A stretch of DNA of 64,000 nucleotides from the NCBI RefSeq assembly GCF_006711645.1, contig NZ_CP041247.1, positions 4,402,001-4,466,000 on the forward strand. Direction: 5' to 3'. Shown piece by piece: positions 35,963-45,681 of this stretch (position 1 is its first letter; every line of letters starts with the position of its first letter). A program made the position numbers and the translations under genes. Below the pieces are notes generated by a model. That model worked only from the letters and a program-made list of their open reading frames with translations. It was not told the DNA's origin and ran no database searches. Source of the DNA: Klebsiella electrica. GTDB taxonomy: Bacteria; Pseudomonadota; Gammaproteobacteria; Enterobacterales; Enterobacteriaceae.

Positions 35963-36946
35963 GTGTTGAAAAAATTACTCCCGCTGTTGGCGCTGGTCGC
36001 CGTTCCCGCGTTTGCTAAACCTGTACTCACCGTCTACACCTATGACTCCTTTGCGGCAGACTGGGGCCCTGGACCGGTCGTGAAAAAAGCCTTTGAAGCC
36101 GACTGCAACTGTGAACTGAAGTTCGTGGCGCTGGAAGATGGCGTTTCGTTGCTTAATCGTCTGCGGATGGAAGGCAAGAATAGCAAAGCCGATGTGGTGC
36201 TCGGGCTGGACAACAACCTGCTGGAAGCGGCTACGCAGAGCAAACTGTTCGCTAAAAGCCAGGTACCGGCCAGCGCTGTCACGGTACCGGGCGGCTGGGA
36301 TAACGACACGTTTGTGCCGTTTGATTACGGCTATTTCGCCTTTGTCTACGACAAAAACAAGCTGAAAAACCCGCCGAAAAGCCTGAAAGAACTAGTGGAA
36401 AGCACTCAAAAATGGCGCGTGATCTACGAAGATCCCCGCACCAGTACCCCGGGCCTGGGGCTGCTGCTGTGGATGCAAAAAGTGTATGGCGAGAAGTCGC
36501 CGGAAGCGTGGCAAAAACTGGCGGCGAAAACCGTCACCGTCACCAAAGGCTGGAGCGAGGCCTACGGTCTGTTCCTGAAAGGGGAAAGCGATCTGGTTCT
36601 TAGCTACACCACCTCGCCGGCCTACCACATCATTGAAGAGAAAAAAGACCAGTACGCGGCCGCTAATTTCGCCGAAGGCCACTATCTGCAGGTAGAAGTC
36701 GCCGCGCGTACCGCCGCCAGCAAACAACCGGAGCTGGCGGAGAAATTCCTCACGTTTATGCTGTCTCCGGCCTTCCAGAATGCCATCCCGACCGGCAACT
36801 GGATGTATCCGGTCACCCAGGTTGCGCTACCCGCGGGTTTTGCCGCATTGCCGAAACCGCAGACCACGCTGGAATATACTCCGCAGCAGGTCGCCGCAGA
36901 ACGTCAGAACTGGATTAATGCATGGCAACGCGCCGTCAGCCGCTAA
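35963..36946 (+). CDS. thiB: Thiamine ABC transporter substrate-binding protein
   Basis: ThiB (TbpA) is the periplasmic protein that binds thiamine, its mono- and diphosphate for the ThiPQ transporter. I start at GTG 35963-35965, preceded by GAGGTG, which gives MLKKLLPLLALVAVPAFA and 327 aa as in E. coli. Residues 1-18 are a signal peptide with cleavage after AFA. The mature part begins KPVLTVYTYDSFAADWGPGP. Expression should fall when TPP is plentiful through the upstream riboswitch. thiP starts 25 bases inside its end. Confidence 0.97.
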   Translation: MLKKLLPLLALVAVPAFAKPVLTVYTYDSFAADWGPGPVVKKAFEADCNCELKFVALEDGVSLLNRLRMEGKNSKADVVLGLDNNLLEAATQSKLFAKSQVPASAVTVPGGWDNDTFVPFDYGYFAFVYDKNKLKNPPKSLKELVESTQKWRVIYEDPRTSTPGLGLLLWMQKVYGEKSPEAWQKLAAKTVTVTKGWSEAYGLFLKGESDLVLSYTTSPAYHIIEEKKDQYAAANFAEGHYLQVEVAARTAASKQPELAEKFLTFMLSPAFQNAIPTGNWMYPVTQVALPAGFAALPKPQTTLEYTPQQVAAERQNWINAWQRAVSR

Positions 36947-38532
36947 ATATCGGCTGGCTGGCGCCGGGTCTGACGGCCGCCGCGCTGCTGGTCGCCGTCG
37001 CACTGGCCGCGTTTCTGGCGCTCTGGGGTAGTGCGCCGGAGGCGGCGTGGCGCTCGATTTTCAGCGACAGCTATCTGTGGCACGTTATCCGTTTCTCTTT
37101 CTGGCAGGCGTTTCTCTCCGCGCTCTTCTCCGTCGTACCGGCGATTTTTCTCGCCCGCGCCCTGTATCGTCGCCGCTTCCCGGGGCGCACGCTTCTGCTG
37201 CGCCTGTGCGCCATGACGCTGATTCTGCCGGTACTGGTGGCGGTCTTTGGCATTCTCAGCGTCTATGGCCGTCAGGGCTGGCTGGCGACACTGTTTAACG
37301 CCGTCGGCTGGCAGTGGGATTTCTCGCCGTATGGCCTGCAAGGCATCCTGCTGGCGCACGTTTTTTTCAATATGCCGATGGCCACCCGGATGCTGCTGCA
37401 GGCGCTGGAGAATATCCCCGGAGAGCAGCGCCAGATAGCCGCCCAGTTGGGCATGCGCGGCTACCCCTTTTTCCGTCTGGTGGAGTGGCCCTGGCTACGG
37501 CGGCAAATTCCCCCCGTCGCGGCACTGATCTTTATGCTCTGCTTCGCCAGCTTCGCGACCGTGCTGTCGCTCGGCGGCGGCCCGCGGGCCACCACGATTG
37601 AGCTGGCTATCTACCAGGCGCTGAACTTTGATTATGACCCGGCGCGTGCGGCGATGCTGGCGCTGATCCAGATGGTCTGCTGTCTCGGGCTGGTGCTTCT
37701 CGCCCAGCGCCTGAGCAAGGCCGTCGCTATCGGTACCACCCAGGTTCACGGCTGGCGCGATCCGGACGATCGCCTGCACAGTCGTCTGGCCGATACCGTG
37801 CTGATTGCTCTCATGCTGCTGTTGCTGCTGCCCCCGCTGCTGGCGGTCGTCGCCGATGGTCTGAATCACAACCTGCTCAGCGTGCTGGCGCAGCCCGCGC
37901 TGTGGCAGGCATTCGGCACCTCGTTACGCATCGCGATTTCCGCCGGTCTGCTCAGCGTCATGTTAACCATGATGCTGCTGTGGAGCAGCCGCGAACTGCG
38001 TCTTCGCAACCGCCCGCTGGCGGGTCAGACGCTGGAGCTCAGCGGCATGCTGATCCTGGCGATGCCGGGAATCGTGCTGGCGACCGGCTTCTTTTTACTG
38101 CTCAATAACAGCATTGGACTTCCGGCTTCCGCCGACGGTATCGTGATCTTCACCAATGCGCTGATGGCCATTCCCTATGCGCTGAAGGTGCTGGAAAACC
38201 CGATGCGCGATATTGCCGTACGCTACGCTATGCTCTGTCACTCTTTGGGCATGAGCGGTTTTACCCGCCTGCGGGTGGTGGAGCTGCGCGCATTAAAGCG
38301 TCCGCTGGCCCAGGCGCTGGCGTTTGCCTGCGTCCTGTCCATCGGCGATTTTGGCGCCGTGGCGCTGTTCGGTAACGAACAATTCCGCACGCTGCCGTTC
38401 TATCTGTACCAGCAAATTGGCTCTTATCGTAGCCAGGACGGTGCCGTCACCGCCCTGCTGCTGCTGCTGCTGTGCTTTTTACTCTTTACGGTGATTGAGA
38501 AACTTCCGGGACGTGATGTTAAAACTGAATGA
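36922..38532 (+). CDS. thiP: Thiamine ABC transporter permease
   Basis: ThiP is the inner-membrane channel of the thiamine/TPP importer. The product is 536 aa, the E. coli length, and consists of two homologous permease halves with about twelve helices. Each half has an EAA-type cytoplasmic loop that contacts Thi[19 protein letters not shown] in the first and [17 protein letters not shown] in the second. It overlaps thiB by 25 bases and thiQ by 17, indicating tight coupling. Confidence 0.97.
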   Translation: MATRRQPLNIGWLAPGLTAAALLVAVALAAFLALWGSAPEAAWRSIFSDSYLWHVIRFSFWQAFLSALFSVVPAIFLARALYRRRFPGRTLLLRLCAMTLILPVLVAVFGILSVYGRQGWLATLFNAVGWQWDFSPYGLQGILLAHVFFNMPMATRMLLQALENIPGEQRQIAAQLGMRGYPFFRLVEWPWLRRQIPPVAALIFMLCFASFATVLSLGGGPRATTIELAIYQALNFDYDPARAAMLALIQMVCCLGLVLLAQRLSKAVAIGTTQVHGWRDPDDRLHSRLADTVLIALMLLLLLPPLLAVVADGLNHNLLSVLAQPALWQAFGTSLRIAISAGLLSVMLTMMLLWSSRELRLRNRPLAGQTLELSGMLILAMPGIVLATGFFLLLNNSIGLPASADGIVIFTNALMAIPYALKVLENPMRDIAVRYAMLCHSLGMSGFTRLRVVELRALKRPLAQALAFACVLSIGDFGAVALFGNEQFRTLPFYLYQQIGSYRSQDGAVTALLLLLLCFLLFTVIEKLPGRDVKTE

Positions 38533-39217
38533 TGTGACCTGGCTTTACCAGCATCTGCCGATGCGCTTCACGCTCTCCGTCCAGCAGGGTGAACGCCTCG
38601 CCGTGCTCGGCCCAAGCGGCGCGGGCAAAAGCACGCTGCTCAATCTGATCGCCGGCTTTCTACCGCCGGTAAGCGGCACAATTCTGATTAACGGCCAGCC
38701 GCATACCACGACGCCGCCGGCCCGCCGACCGGTGTCGATGCTGTTTCAGGAAAACAATCTCTTTCATCATCTTACCGTGCGCCAGAACATCGGTCTCGGG
38801 ATGCATCCGGGGCTGAAGCTTAACCCGGCGCAGGTCGCCAGCCTGCAGGAGATTGCCGGGCAAATGGGGATCAATTCACTGCTGGACAGATTGCCGGGCG
38901 AGCTTTCCGGCGGCCAGCGTCAACGCGCGGCGCTGGCGCGCTGCCTGGTCCGGGAACAGCCGGTCCTGCTGCTGGACGAGCCGTTTTCCGCACTCGACCC
39001 CGCGCTGCGCCAGGAGATGCTGACGCTGGTGAGCGATGTCTGTCAGCGTCAAAATCTAACGCTGCTGATGGTGTCACATAGCGTGGAAGATGCCGCCCGC
39101 ATCGCCCCACGCTCGCTGGTGGTGGCCGACGGGCGGATAGCCTGGGACGGCGCGACCGAAACGTTGCTCAGCGGCAACAGCAGCGCCTCTCACCTGTTAG
39201 GCATTAGCGCGCGATAA
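38516..39217 (+). CDS. thiQ: Thiamine ABC transporter ATP-binding protein
   Basis: ThiQ powers thiamine import. I start at ATG 38516 ([12 protein letters not shown]), giving 233 aa against 232 in E. coli. The ABC ATPase motifs are Walker [10 protein letters not shown], the signature [12 protein letters not shown], Walker [13 protein letters not shown] and the switch histidine in MVSHSVEDA. It ends the riboswitch-controlled operon; its stop overlaps that of the convergent yabI gene by 14 bp. Confidence 0.97.
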   Translation: MLKLNDVTWLYQHLPMRFTLSVQQGERLAVLGPSGAGKSTLLNLIAGFLPPVSGTILINGQPHTTTPPARRPVSMLFQENNLFHHLTVRQNIGLGMHPGLKLNPAQVASLQEIAGQMGINSLLDRLPGELSGGQRQRAALARCLVREQPVLLLDEPFSALDPALRQEMLTLVSDVCQRQNLTLLMVSHSVEDAARIAPRSLVVADGRIAWDGATETLLSGNSSASHLLGISAR

Positions 39218-39968
39218 CCTTGTGCAAAATATCGAGATAGACGGGCATCAGCGGATGGCGAATCACCAGCGTTAGCGCTGCACCAGCCAGCACTACCATC
39301 ACCGGCGTCAGCCACAGCAGACGCGAGCGGGGTAAGAGTCGCGTCAGGCGATCGCGCATTTTCGCGCTGCGCCACAAGCGCCAGCACAGCCAGCCGGCCA
39401 GCCAAACCAGCAGCGCGGCGGCCAGCAGCAGCCACTTAAAGCTGGCGCTATTCTCATCCGTGGGGATATCAATCGCCGCGCCAGCCAGAATACCGGGTAA
39501 GAAGTACAGCGGCGGCCACAGCAGGCAACCGATAATATTGGGCAGAATAAACTTCGCCAGCGGAAGGTCGAGCATGCCGGCGACCATCGGCACCAGCGGC
39601 CGCGTCGGACCGACAAAGCGGCCAATAAGAATCGTGATCATGCTGTGCTGATGCAGCGCATGCTCGGTTTTATCCAGCAGGGCTTTGTTTTTCTTCAAAA
39701 AAGACCAGCGATGCAGCGGTTTTTTAAACCGCCAGCCGAGCCAGAAAGAGATCCAGTCGCCGAGTAAACAGCCGATAATCCCCGCCAGCCACGCCTGCCA
39801 GAAATTGACGTCTCCGCTGCCAATCAACGCCCCCAGCCCGGCCATCATCACCGTTCCCGGCAATATCAGCCCCACCAGCGCCAGCGATTCAAGGAAGGCG
39901 ACCAGCATCACGGCTATCAGGGAATAGGCCGTGGACTGGGTGATAAAATGTTCCAGCAATGCTTGCAT
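39204..39968 (-). CDS. yabI: DedA-family inner-membrane protein YabI
   Basis: YabI is a DedA-family membrane protein; relatives act in lipid carrier recycling and in envelope and proton-motive-force homeostasis, but its own role is not settled. I start at ATG 39966-39968 ([12 protein letters not shown]), giving 254 aa as in E. coli. Motifs typical of the family are visible: [22 protein letters not shown] and the signature [17 protein letters not shown]. Several hydrophobic helices fill the rest. The 3' end overlaps thiQ tail to tail, so the two transcripts are antisense there. Confidence 0.95.
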   Translation of the reverse strand: MQALLEHFITQSTAYSLIAVMLVAFLESLALVGLILPGTVMMAGLGALIGSGDVNFWQAWLAGIIGCLLGDWISFWLGWRFKKPLHRWSFLKKNKALLDKTEHALHQHSMITILIGRFVGPTRPLVPMVAGMLDLPLAKFILPNIIGCLLWPPLYFLPGILAGAAIDIPTDENSASFKWLLLAAALLVWLAGWLCWRLWRSAKMRDRLTRLLPRSRLLWLTPVMVVLAGAALTLVIRHPLMPVYLDILHKVIAR

Positions 39969-40053
39969 AATGTGCCCGGTTTCAAAACGAAGCACGGATT
40001 CTCCGGAGCCGTCGCGCTTTCGTCAAGCCATCAATTGTCCGAATAGACCCGTC

Positions 40054-40226
40054 ATACTTCAAGTTGCATGAGCATTGGCTGCACTCGCTCACCCCAGTCA
40101 CTGACTTGAGTAAGCGCCTGGGATTCTCTGCGTTGCCGCGTGATTCGGCCTATGGCCTCACCCCTTCGGGGCCAGCGCAAGCGCTGTTCAATTCGGCTTT
40201 GCCTCTTGTCCTGCAACTCGAATTAG
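40054..40226. repeat. ERIC element with internal insertion
   Basis: The ends ATACTTCAAGTTGCA (40054-40068) and TGCAACTCGAATTAG (40212-40226) are inverted repeats characteristic of ERIC (intergenic repeat unit) sequences. The core CGCTCACCCCAGTCACT (40086-40102) is the best-known conserved block of the family. The element is about 60 bp longer than the usual 127-bp ERIC; the extra DNA lies at about 40140-40204 and itself contains palindromes. It occupies the gap between convergent-side yabI start and araC stop, between yabI and araC. Confidence 0.88.
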
Positions 40227-40287
40227 TTAGGGTTTAGTTTACTGGTTGTGACAATTTCCCGGCGCAACATTTCGTTTTCTTTACGTT

Positions 40288-41133
40288 TTATTCACACCCT
40301 GCACGAAATTCACTGGGACTGGCCCCGGTGCATTTCTTAAATACCCGCGAAAAGTAGAGCTGGTCTTCGAACCCGACGTTGCGCCCTACCGTGGCGATAG
40401 GCATACGCGTGGTGCTGAGCAGCAGCTTCGCCTGGCTGATGCGCTGGTCCTCCCGCCACCCCAGCACGCTGATGCCCAGCTGCTGACGGAACAGATGGGA
40501 CAGGCGCGAAGGCGACAGGCAGACATGCTGGGCGACGCTGGCGATATCGAAATGGCTGTCCGCCAGGTGATCGCTGATGTACTGGCAGGCATCGCGCACG
40601 CGATTATCCAGCGGCGGATGCAGCGACTCATTGATCGCCTCCATGCGCCGCAGCAGCAGTTGTTCCAGCAAATTGATCGCCAGCAGCTCCGAATAACGTC
40701 CGGCTCCCTGGCCGGCTTCAACGATCTGCCCAAACAGCTCACAAAAACGCGCCTGCCACGGCTCATCAGGACGGAAAAAACCGGTCTGAGCGAAGATAGT
40801 CGGCCAGTTCAGCCATTCATGCCAGTACGCGCGCGGCCGGAAGTAGACCCACTGGTGATACCATTCGCGGGCGTCGGGATGGCGGCCATAGTGATGAATT
40901 TCTCCCGGCGGAAAGAGCAGAATATCACCCGGTCGGCAAATAAACTGCTCATCGTGATTGTTAATCACCCCTTCACCACGCACCGTCAGGTTCAGAATAT
41001 ACCCCTTCATTCCAAGCGGACGGTCAATAAAGAAATCCAGATAGCCATCGGCATCAATCGGCGTCAGCCCCGTCACCAGATGGGCATTAAACGAGTAGCC
41101 CGGCAGCAGCGGATCGTTTTGTGTTTCAGCCAT
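40288..41133 (-). CDS. araC: Arabinose operon regulator AraC
   Basis: AraC activates araBAD with L-arabinose and represses it without. The product is 281 aa; E. coli has 292, the difference being the C-terminal tail. The N-terminal arm and cupin domain (residues 1-165; [18 protein letters not shown]) bind arabinose, and two helix-turn-helix motifs follow ([19 protein letters not shown] region and [19 protein letters not shown] region). It is divergent from araBAD and shares the control region with it. Confidence 0.98.
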   Translation of the reverse strand: MAETQNDPLLPGYSFNAHLVTGLTPIDADGYLDFFIDRPLGMKGYILNLTVRGEGVINNHDEQFICRPGDILLFPPGEIHHYGRHPDAREWYHQWVYFRPRAYWHEWLNWPTIFAQTGFFRPDEPWQARFCELFGQIVEAGQGAGRYSELLAINLLEQLLLRRMEAINESLHPPLDNRVRDACQYISDHLADSHFDIASVAQHVCLSPSRLSHLFRQQLGISVLGWREDQRISQAKLLLSTTRMPIATVGRNVGFEDQLYFSRVFKKCTGASPSEFRAGCE

Positions 41134-41341
41134 AGGCTCAGCTCTCCTGGAGATATTATGGAAACCAATTGTCCATATTCAACATTGTACTGCCAACGCA
41201 GCTCGCCGTACTGGGACGTCGGTTAAAATTTCGATTAAAACCCGCCTCGTCACAGCAAAAATCGATGGTGACGCACAATTAAAGCACTTTTGTCGCATAA
41301 CAGAAGTGTCTATAAATACGGCAGGAAAGTCCACATTGAAT

Positions 41342-41435
41342 ATTTGCACAGCGTCACACTTTGCGATGTTATAGCAAAATAATCCATAAGATTAGCGAAT
41401 ACAGCCTGACGGTTTTTGTCGTGAATATCTACTGT
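41342..41435 (+). promoter_or_regulatory. araBAD promoter with CRP site and araI1/araI2
   Basis: Reading toward araB: a CRP site (TTTGCACAGCGTCACACTT, from 41342), araI1 TAGCAAAATAATCCATA (41372-41388), araI2 TAGCGAATACAGCCTGA (41393-41409), a -35 CTGACG (41406-41411) overlapped by araI2, 18 bp, and a -10 TACTGT (41430-41435). The half-site spacing of 21 bp and the overlap of araI2 with the -35 match E. coli. The remaining part of the 337-bp araC-araB gap should hold the araC promoter and araO1, which I did not resolve. Confidence 0.92.
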
Positions 41436-41470
41436 TTCACCATGAATGGTTTTCTGCATGGAGTAACAGC

Positions 41471-43180
41471 ATGGCAATTGCGATTGGCCTCGATTTTGGT
41501 AGTGATTCCGTACGCGCGCTGGCAGTGGAATGCGCCACCGGTGAGGAGCTGGCCACCAGCGTAGAGTGGTATCCGCGCTGGCAGGAGGGGCTGTTTTGCG
41601 ATGGCCCGAACAACCGGTTTCGCCACCATCCGCGCGACTATATTGAATCGATGGAAGCCGCGCTGAAAAGTGTGTTGGCATTGTTAAGCGCCGGACAGCG
41701 TGATGAGGTGGTGGGTATCGGCGTCGATAGTACCGGCTCAACGCCGGCGCCTATCGATGCGGACGGCAACGTACTGGCGCTGCGCGAAGAGTTTGCCGAT
41801 AACCCCAACGCCATGTTCGTGCTGTGGAAAGACCACACCGCGGTCGAAGAGGCGGAAGCCATTACTCGCCTGTGCCATCAGCCGGGCAAAGAGGACTACT
41901 CCCGCTACATCGGCGGTATCTACTCCAGCGAATGGTTCTGGGCCAAAATACTCCACGTCACCCGTCAGGACAGCGCCGTCGCCGAGGCAGCCGTTTCGTG
42001 GATTGAGCTGTGTGACTGGGTTCCCGCCCTGCTTTCCGGCACCACCCGCCCGCAGGATATTCGTCGCGGCCGCTGTAGCGCCGGGCATAAATCACTGTGG
42101 CATGAAAGCTGGGGCGGGCTGCCGCCGGCCAGCTTCTTCGATGAACTCGATCCGCTTATCAACCAGCACCTGAGCTGGCCGCTGTTTAGCGACACCTGGA
42201 CCGCCGATGTCCCGGTCGGCACCCTCTGCGCCGAATGGGCGCAGCGCCTGGGCCTGCCGGAAACCGTCATCCTGTCCGGCGGCGCCTTCGACTGCCATAT
42301 GGGCGCCGTCGGCGCCGGCGCGCAGCCCAACGCCCTGGTCAAAGTCATCGGCACCTCCACCTGCGACATTCTGATCGCCGACAAACAGAGCGTGGGCAAT
42401 CGCACGGTCAAGGGGATCTGCGGCCAGGTCGATGGCAGCGTGGTTCCTGACTTTATTGGTATGGAAGCCGGACAATCCGCCTTCGGCGATATTTACGCCT
42501 GGTTTGGCCGTATTCTCGGCTGGCCGCTGGAACAGCTGGCGCAACAGCATCCGGAACTGAAAACACAGATCGCTGCCCAGCAAAAACAGCTGCTGCCATC
42601 GCTTACCGCGGCCTGGGCCAAAAACCCGTCGCTGGAACATTTGCCGGTGGTTCTGGACTGGTTTAACGGTCGTCGTACCCCTAATGCCAACCAGCGCCTG
42701 AAGGGGGTGATTACCGATCTCAATCTCGCCACCGATGCGCCAGCGCTCTTTGGCGGCCTGGTCGCGGCCACCGCCTTCGGCGCGCGCGCCATTATGGAGT
42801 GCTTCACCGAACAGGGTATCCCGGTCAACAACGTGATGGCGCTGGGCGGCATTGCCCGCAAAAACCCGATCATCATGCAGGCCTGCTGTGACGTGCTGAA
42901 CCGTCCGCTGCAAATCGTCGCCTCCGATCAGTGCTGCGCGCTCGGCGCGGCTATCTTCGCCGCCGTCGCCGCAGGCGTGCATCAGGATATCCCAACGGCT
43001 CAGCACAGCATGGCAAGTGAGGTCGAAAGCACCCTGCAGCCGCGTCCTGCTCAGGCTCAACGCTTTGAACAACTTTACCAGCGCTACCAGCAGTGGTCGG
43101 TCAGCGCAGAACAACAGTATCTCCCTTCGGCTGCGAAGGCGGAAAAAGCCCCGCATTCTCAGGCAGCTCTCACCCATTAA
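41471..43180 (+). CDS. araB: Ribulokinase AraB
   Basis: AraB phosphorylates L-ribulose to L-ribulose 5-phosphate. The product is 569 aa (566 in E. coli) and belongs to the FGGY carbohydrate kinases, with the N-terminal [19 protein letters not shown] phosphate-binding segment, [11 protein letters not shown] and the C-terminal [25 protein letters not shown] precedes the ATG. It is the first gene of the araBAD operon, 10 bp before araA. Confidence 0.98.
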   Translation: MAIAIGLDFGSDSVRALAVECATGEELATSVEWYPRWQEGLFCDGPNNRFRHHPRDYIESMEAALKSVLALLSAGQRDEVVGIGVDSTGSTPAPIDADGNVLALREEFADNPNAMFVLWKDHTAVEEAEAITRLCHQPGKEDYSRYIGGIYSSEWFWAKILHVTRQDSAVAEAAVSWIELCDWVPALLSGTTRPQDIRRGRCSAGHKSLWHESWGGLPPASFFDELDPLINQHLSWPLFSDTWTADVPVGTLCAEWAQRLGLPETVILSGGAFDCHMGAVGAGAQPNALVKVIGTSTCDILIADKQSVGNRTVKGICGQVDGSVVPDFIGMEAGQSAFGDIYAWFGRILGWPLEQLAQQHPELKTQIAAQQKQLLPSLTAAWAKNPSLEHLPVVLDWFNGRRTPNANQRLKGVITDLNLATDAPALFGGLVAATAFGARAIMECFTEQGIPVNNVMALGGIARKNPIIMQACCDVLNRPLQIVASDQCCALGAAIFAAVAAGVHQDIPTAQHSMASEVESTLQPRPAQAQRFEQLYQRYQQWSVSAEQQYLPSAAKAEKAPHSQAALTH

Positions 43181-43190
43181 GGACACGAAA

Positions 43191-44693
43191 ATGACGATTT
43201 TTGATAACTACGAAGTATGGTTCGTGATTGGCAGCCAGCATCTGTATGGCCCGGAAGCGCTGCGTCAGGTCACGAAGCATGCCGAACATGTGGTGAACAG
43301 CCTGAATGCGCAAGCAAAGCTGCCATGTAAGCTGGTGTTAAAGCCGCTGGGCACCACGCCGGATGAAATCACCCATATCTGCCGCGACGCTAACTATGAT
43401 GATAAATGCGCGGGTCTGGTGGTATGGCTGCACACCTTTTCTCCGGCCAAAATGTGGATTAACGGCCTGACTATCCTCAATAAGCCGCTGCTGCAGTTCC
43501 ACACGCAATACAACGCGGCGCTGCCGTGGGACAGCATCGATATGGACTTTATGAACCTGAACCAGACCGCGCACGGCGGCCGCGAGTTCGGCTTCATCGG
43601 CGCGCGCATGCGCCAACAGCACAGCGTGGTCACCGGCCACTGGCAGGATCAGGTCGCCCATCAGCGTATTGGCGCCTGGATGCGTCAGGCGGTTTCTAAG
43701 CAGGATACCCGTCATCTGAAAGTCTGCCGCTTCGGCGACAACATGCGGGAAGTCGCGGTTACCGATGGCGATAAAGTTGCCGCCCAGATCAAATTCGGCT
43801 TCTCGGTCAATACCTGGGCGGTGGGCGATCTGGTTCAGGTGGTCAACAGCATCAGCGAGGGGGATATCAACGCGCTGGTGGATGAGTATGAAAGCAGCTA
43901 TCGCCTGACCCCGGCGGCGCAGATCCACGGCGATAAGCGCCAGAATCTTCTCGATGCCGCGCGCATTGAGCTGGGGATGAAACGCTTCCTTGAACAGGGC
44001 GGTTTCCATGCCTTCACCACCACCTTTGAAGATTTACACGGCCTGAAGCAGCTCCCGGGCCTCGCCGTACAACGTCTGATGCAGCAGGGCTATGGCTTTG
44101 CCGGCGAAGGCGACTGGAAAACCGCCGCCCTGCTTCGCATCATGAAGGTGATGTCAACCGGTCTGCAGGGCGGCACCTCCTTTATGGAGGACTACACCTA
44201 CCACTTCGATAACGGCAACGATCTGGTTCTGGGTTCACATATGCTGGAAGTCTGCCCGACTATCGCCACGGCAGACAAACCGATCCTCGACGTTCAGCCG
44301 CTGGGCATCGGCGGTAAAGCCGATCCGGCGCGCCTGATCTTCAACACGCAAACCGGCCCGGCGCTCGTCGCCAGCCTGATCGATCTTGGCGATCGTTTCC
44401 GCCTGCTGGTTAACACCATTGAAACGGTATCGACGCCGCACGATCTGCCGAAGCTGCCGGTTGCCAACGCGCTGTGGAAAGCCCAGCCGGATCTGCGCAC
44501 CGCGTCTGAAGCCTGGATCATCGCCGGCGGCGCGCACCACACCGTCTTCAGCCACGCGCTGACGCTCGACGATATGCGTCAGTTTGCCGAGCTACAGGAT
44601 ATCGAACTGGCGGTTATCGATAACGAAACCCGTCTGCCGTCCTTTAAAGACGCGCTGCGCTGGAACGAAGTTTATTACGCTTCAAAACGTTAA
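43191..44693 (+). CDS. araA: L-arabinose isomerase
   Basis: AraA converts L-arabinose to L-ribulose and needs Mn2+. I start at ATG 43191 ([20 protein letters not shown]), preceded by AAGGACACGAAA, giving 500 aa as in E. coli; longer in-frame starts lie within araB. The conserved metal and substrate residues are in regions such as [15 protein letters not shown] (Glu306 region) and DYTYHF with Glu333 just before it. araD follows after a 100-bp gap filled with a BIME. Confidence 0.98.
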   Translation: MTIFDNYEVWFVIGSQHLYGPEALRQVTKHAEHVVNSLNAQAKLPCKLVLKPLGTTPDEITHICRDANYDDKCAGLVVWLHTFSPAKMWINGLTILNKPLLQFHTQYNAALPWDSIDMDFMNLNQTAHGGREFGFIGARMRQQHSVVTGHWQDQVAHQRIGAWMRQAVSKQDTRHLKVCRFGDNMREVAVTDGDKVAAQIKFGFSVNTWAVGDLVQVVNSISEGDINALVDEYESSYRLTPAAQIHGDKRQNLLDAARIELGMKRFLEQGGFHAFTTTFEDLHGLKQLPGLAVQRLMQQGYGFAGEGDWKTAALLRIMKVMSTGLQGGTSFMEDYTYHFDNGNDLVLGSHMLEVCPTIATADKPILDVQPLGIGGKADPARLIFNTQTGPALVASLIDLGDRFRLLVNTIETVSTPHDLPKLPVANALWKAQPDLRTASEAWIIAGGAHHTVFSHALTLDDMRQFAELQDIELAVIDNETRLPSFKDALRWNEVYYASKR

Positions 44694-44708
44694 CCACGGC
44701 AGCCAATT

Positions 44709-44782
44709 GCCCGGCGGCACCTCGTTTGCCGGGCCTACAAACTGCGGTTTTGTAGGCCGGGTCAGCGAAACGCCACCCGGCA
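44709..44782. repeat. BIME (inverted REP pair) between araA and araD
   Basis: Two REP-type units face each other: GCCCGGCGGCACC..TTTGCCGGGC and GGCCGGGTCAGCG..CGCCACCCGGC, joined by CCTACAAACTGCGGTTTTGTAGG (split here as CCTACAAA and TTTGTAGG). Such palindromes protect upstream mRNA from 3' exonucleases and can lower downstream expression. Confidence 0.88.
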
Positions 44783-44793
44783 AGGAGAACGCA

Positions 44794-45489
44794 ATGCTCG
44801 AAGCCTTAAAGCAGCAGGTGCTTGAAGCCAACCTGGCCCTGCCGAAACACAATCTCGTTACTCTCACCTGGGGCAACGTCAGCGCCGTCGATCGCGAACG
44901 CGGCGTACTGGTCATCAAACCATCGGGCGTCGACTACAGCGCGATGGGTGCCGACGATATGGTGGTGGTGAGTCTTGAAAGCGGCGAAGTGGTCGAAGGG
45001 AACAAGAAACCCTCTTCGGATACGCCGACCCACCGCCTGCTCTACCAGGCTTTCCCGTCATTGGGCGGAATTGTCCATACCCATTCGCGCCATGCCACCA
45101 TCTGGGCGCAGGCCGGACAAGCCATTCCGGCGACCGGCACCACTCATGCTGATTACTTCTACGGCCCGGTCCCTTGTACCCGCCTGATGACAGATGAGGA
45201 GATCAACGGCGAATATGAGTGGGAAACCGGACGCGTTATCGTTGAAACGTTCCGCGACCAGGGTATCGATCCAGCGCAGATGCCCGGCGTGCTGGTGCAT
45301 TCGCACGGCCCGTTCGCCTGGGGGAAAAATGCCGAAGACGCGGTACACAACGCTATCGTGCTGGAAGAGATCGCCTATATGGGCATCTTTTGCCGCCAGC
45401 TGGCGCCGCAGCTCCCCGCGATGCAGCAAACGCTGCTGGATAAACACTATCTGCGCAAGCACGGCGCGAAAGCCTATTACGGGCAATAA
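44794..45489 (+). CDS. araD: L-ribulose-5-phosphate 4-epimerase
   Basis: AraD epimerises L-ribulose 5-phosphate to D-xylulose 5-phosphate, feeding the pentose phosphate pathway. I start at ATG 44794, preceded by AAGGAGAACGCA, giving 231 aa, the E. coli length; upstream in-frame starts cross the BIME and araA. The zinc ligands lie in [15 protein letters not shown] (His95 and His97) and near His171 in [12 protein letters not shown]. It ends the araBAD operon. Confidence 0.98.
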   Translation: MLEALKQQVLEANLALPKHNLVTLTWGNVSAVDRERGVLVIKPSGVDYSAMGADDMVVVSLESGEVVEGNKKPSSDTPTHRLLYQAFPSLGGIVHTHSRHATIWAQAGQAIPATGTTHADYFYGPVPCTRLMTDEEINGEYEWETGRVIVETFRDQGIDPAQMPGVLVHSHGPFAWGKNAEDAVHNAIVLEEIAYMGIFCRQLAPQLPAMQQTLLDKHYLRKHGAKAYYGQ

Positions 45490-45499
45490 ACCCGCGGTA

Positions 45500-45590
45500 T
45501 CCCCGGCTCGCGCTCCGCTTAGCCGGGCTACTGACGCACAGCGAGCTGCGGGCGGGTAGCCCGGACAGGCGCGCAAGCGCCGCCTCCGGG
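45500..45590. repeat. REP pair between araD and polB
   Basis: Two palindromic REP-like units, CCCCGGCTCGCGCTCCGC..AGCCGGGCTAC (45500-45530) and GTAGCCCGGACAGGCGCGC..CGCCTCCGGG (45556-45590), lie in inverted orientation after araD. They probably act as an mRNA 3' end barrier for araBAD. Confidence 0.82.
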
Positions 45591-45608
45591 AAATAGCACG
45601 CGCCATAC

Positions 45609-45624
45609 CTGTATAAAACCCCAG
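45609..45624 (+). promoter_or_regulatory. LexA box of polB
   Basis: CTGTATAAAACCCCAG fits the SOS consensus CTG-N10-CAG and matches the E. coli polB operator as I recall at nearly every base. It lies about 60 bp before the polB start, just upstream of a TATAAT at 45645-45650. Confidence 0.88.
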
Positions 45625-45681
45625 CATCATCGATTGAACCAGGCTATAATCAGGCCTGGTTTTAATTGATGAGAGCACGGC

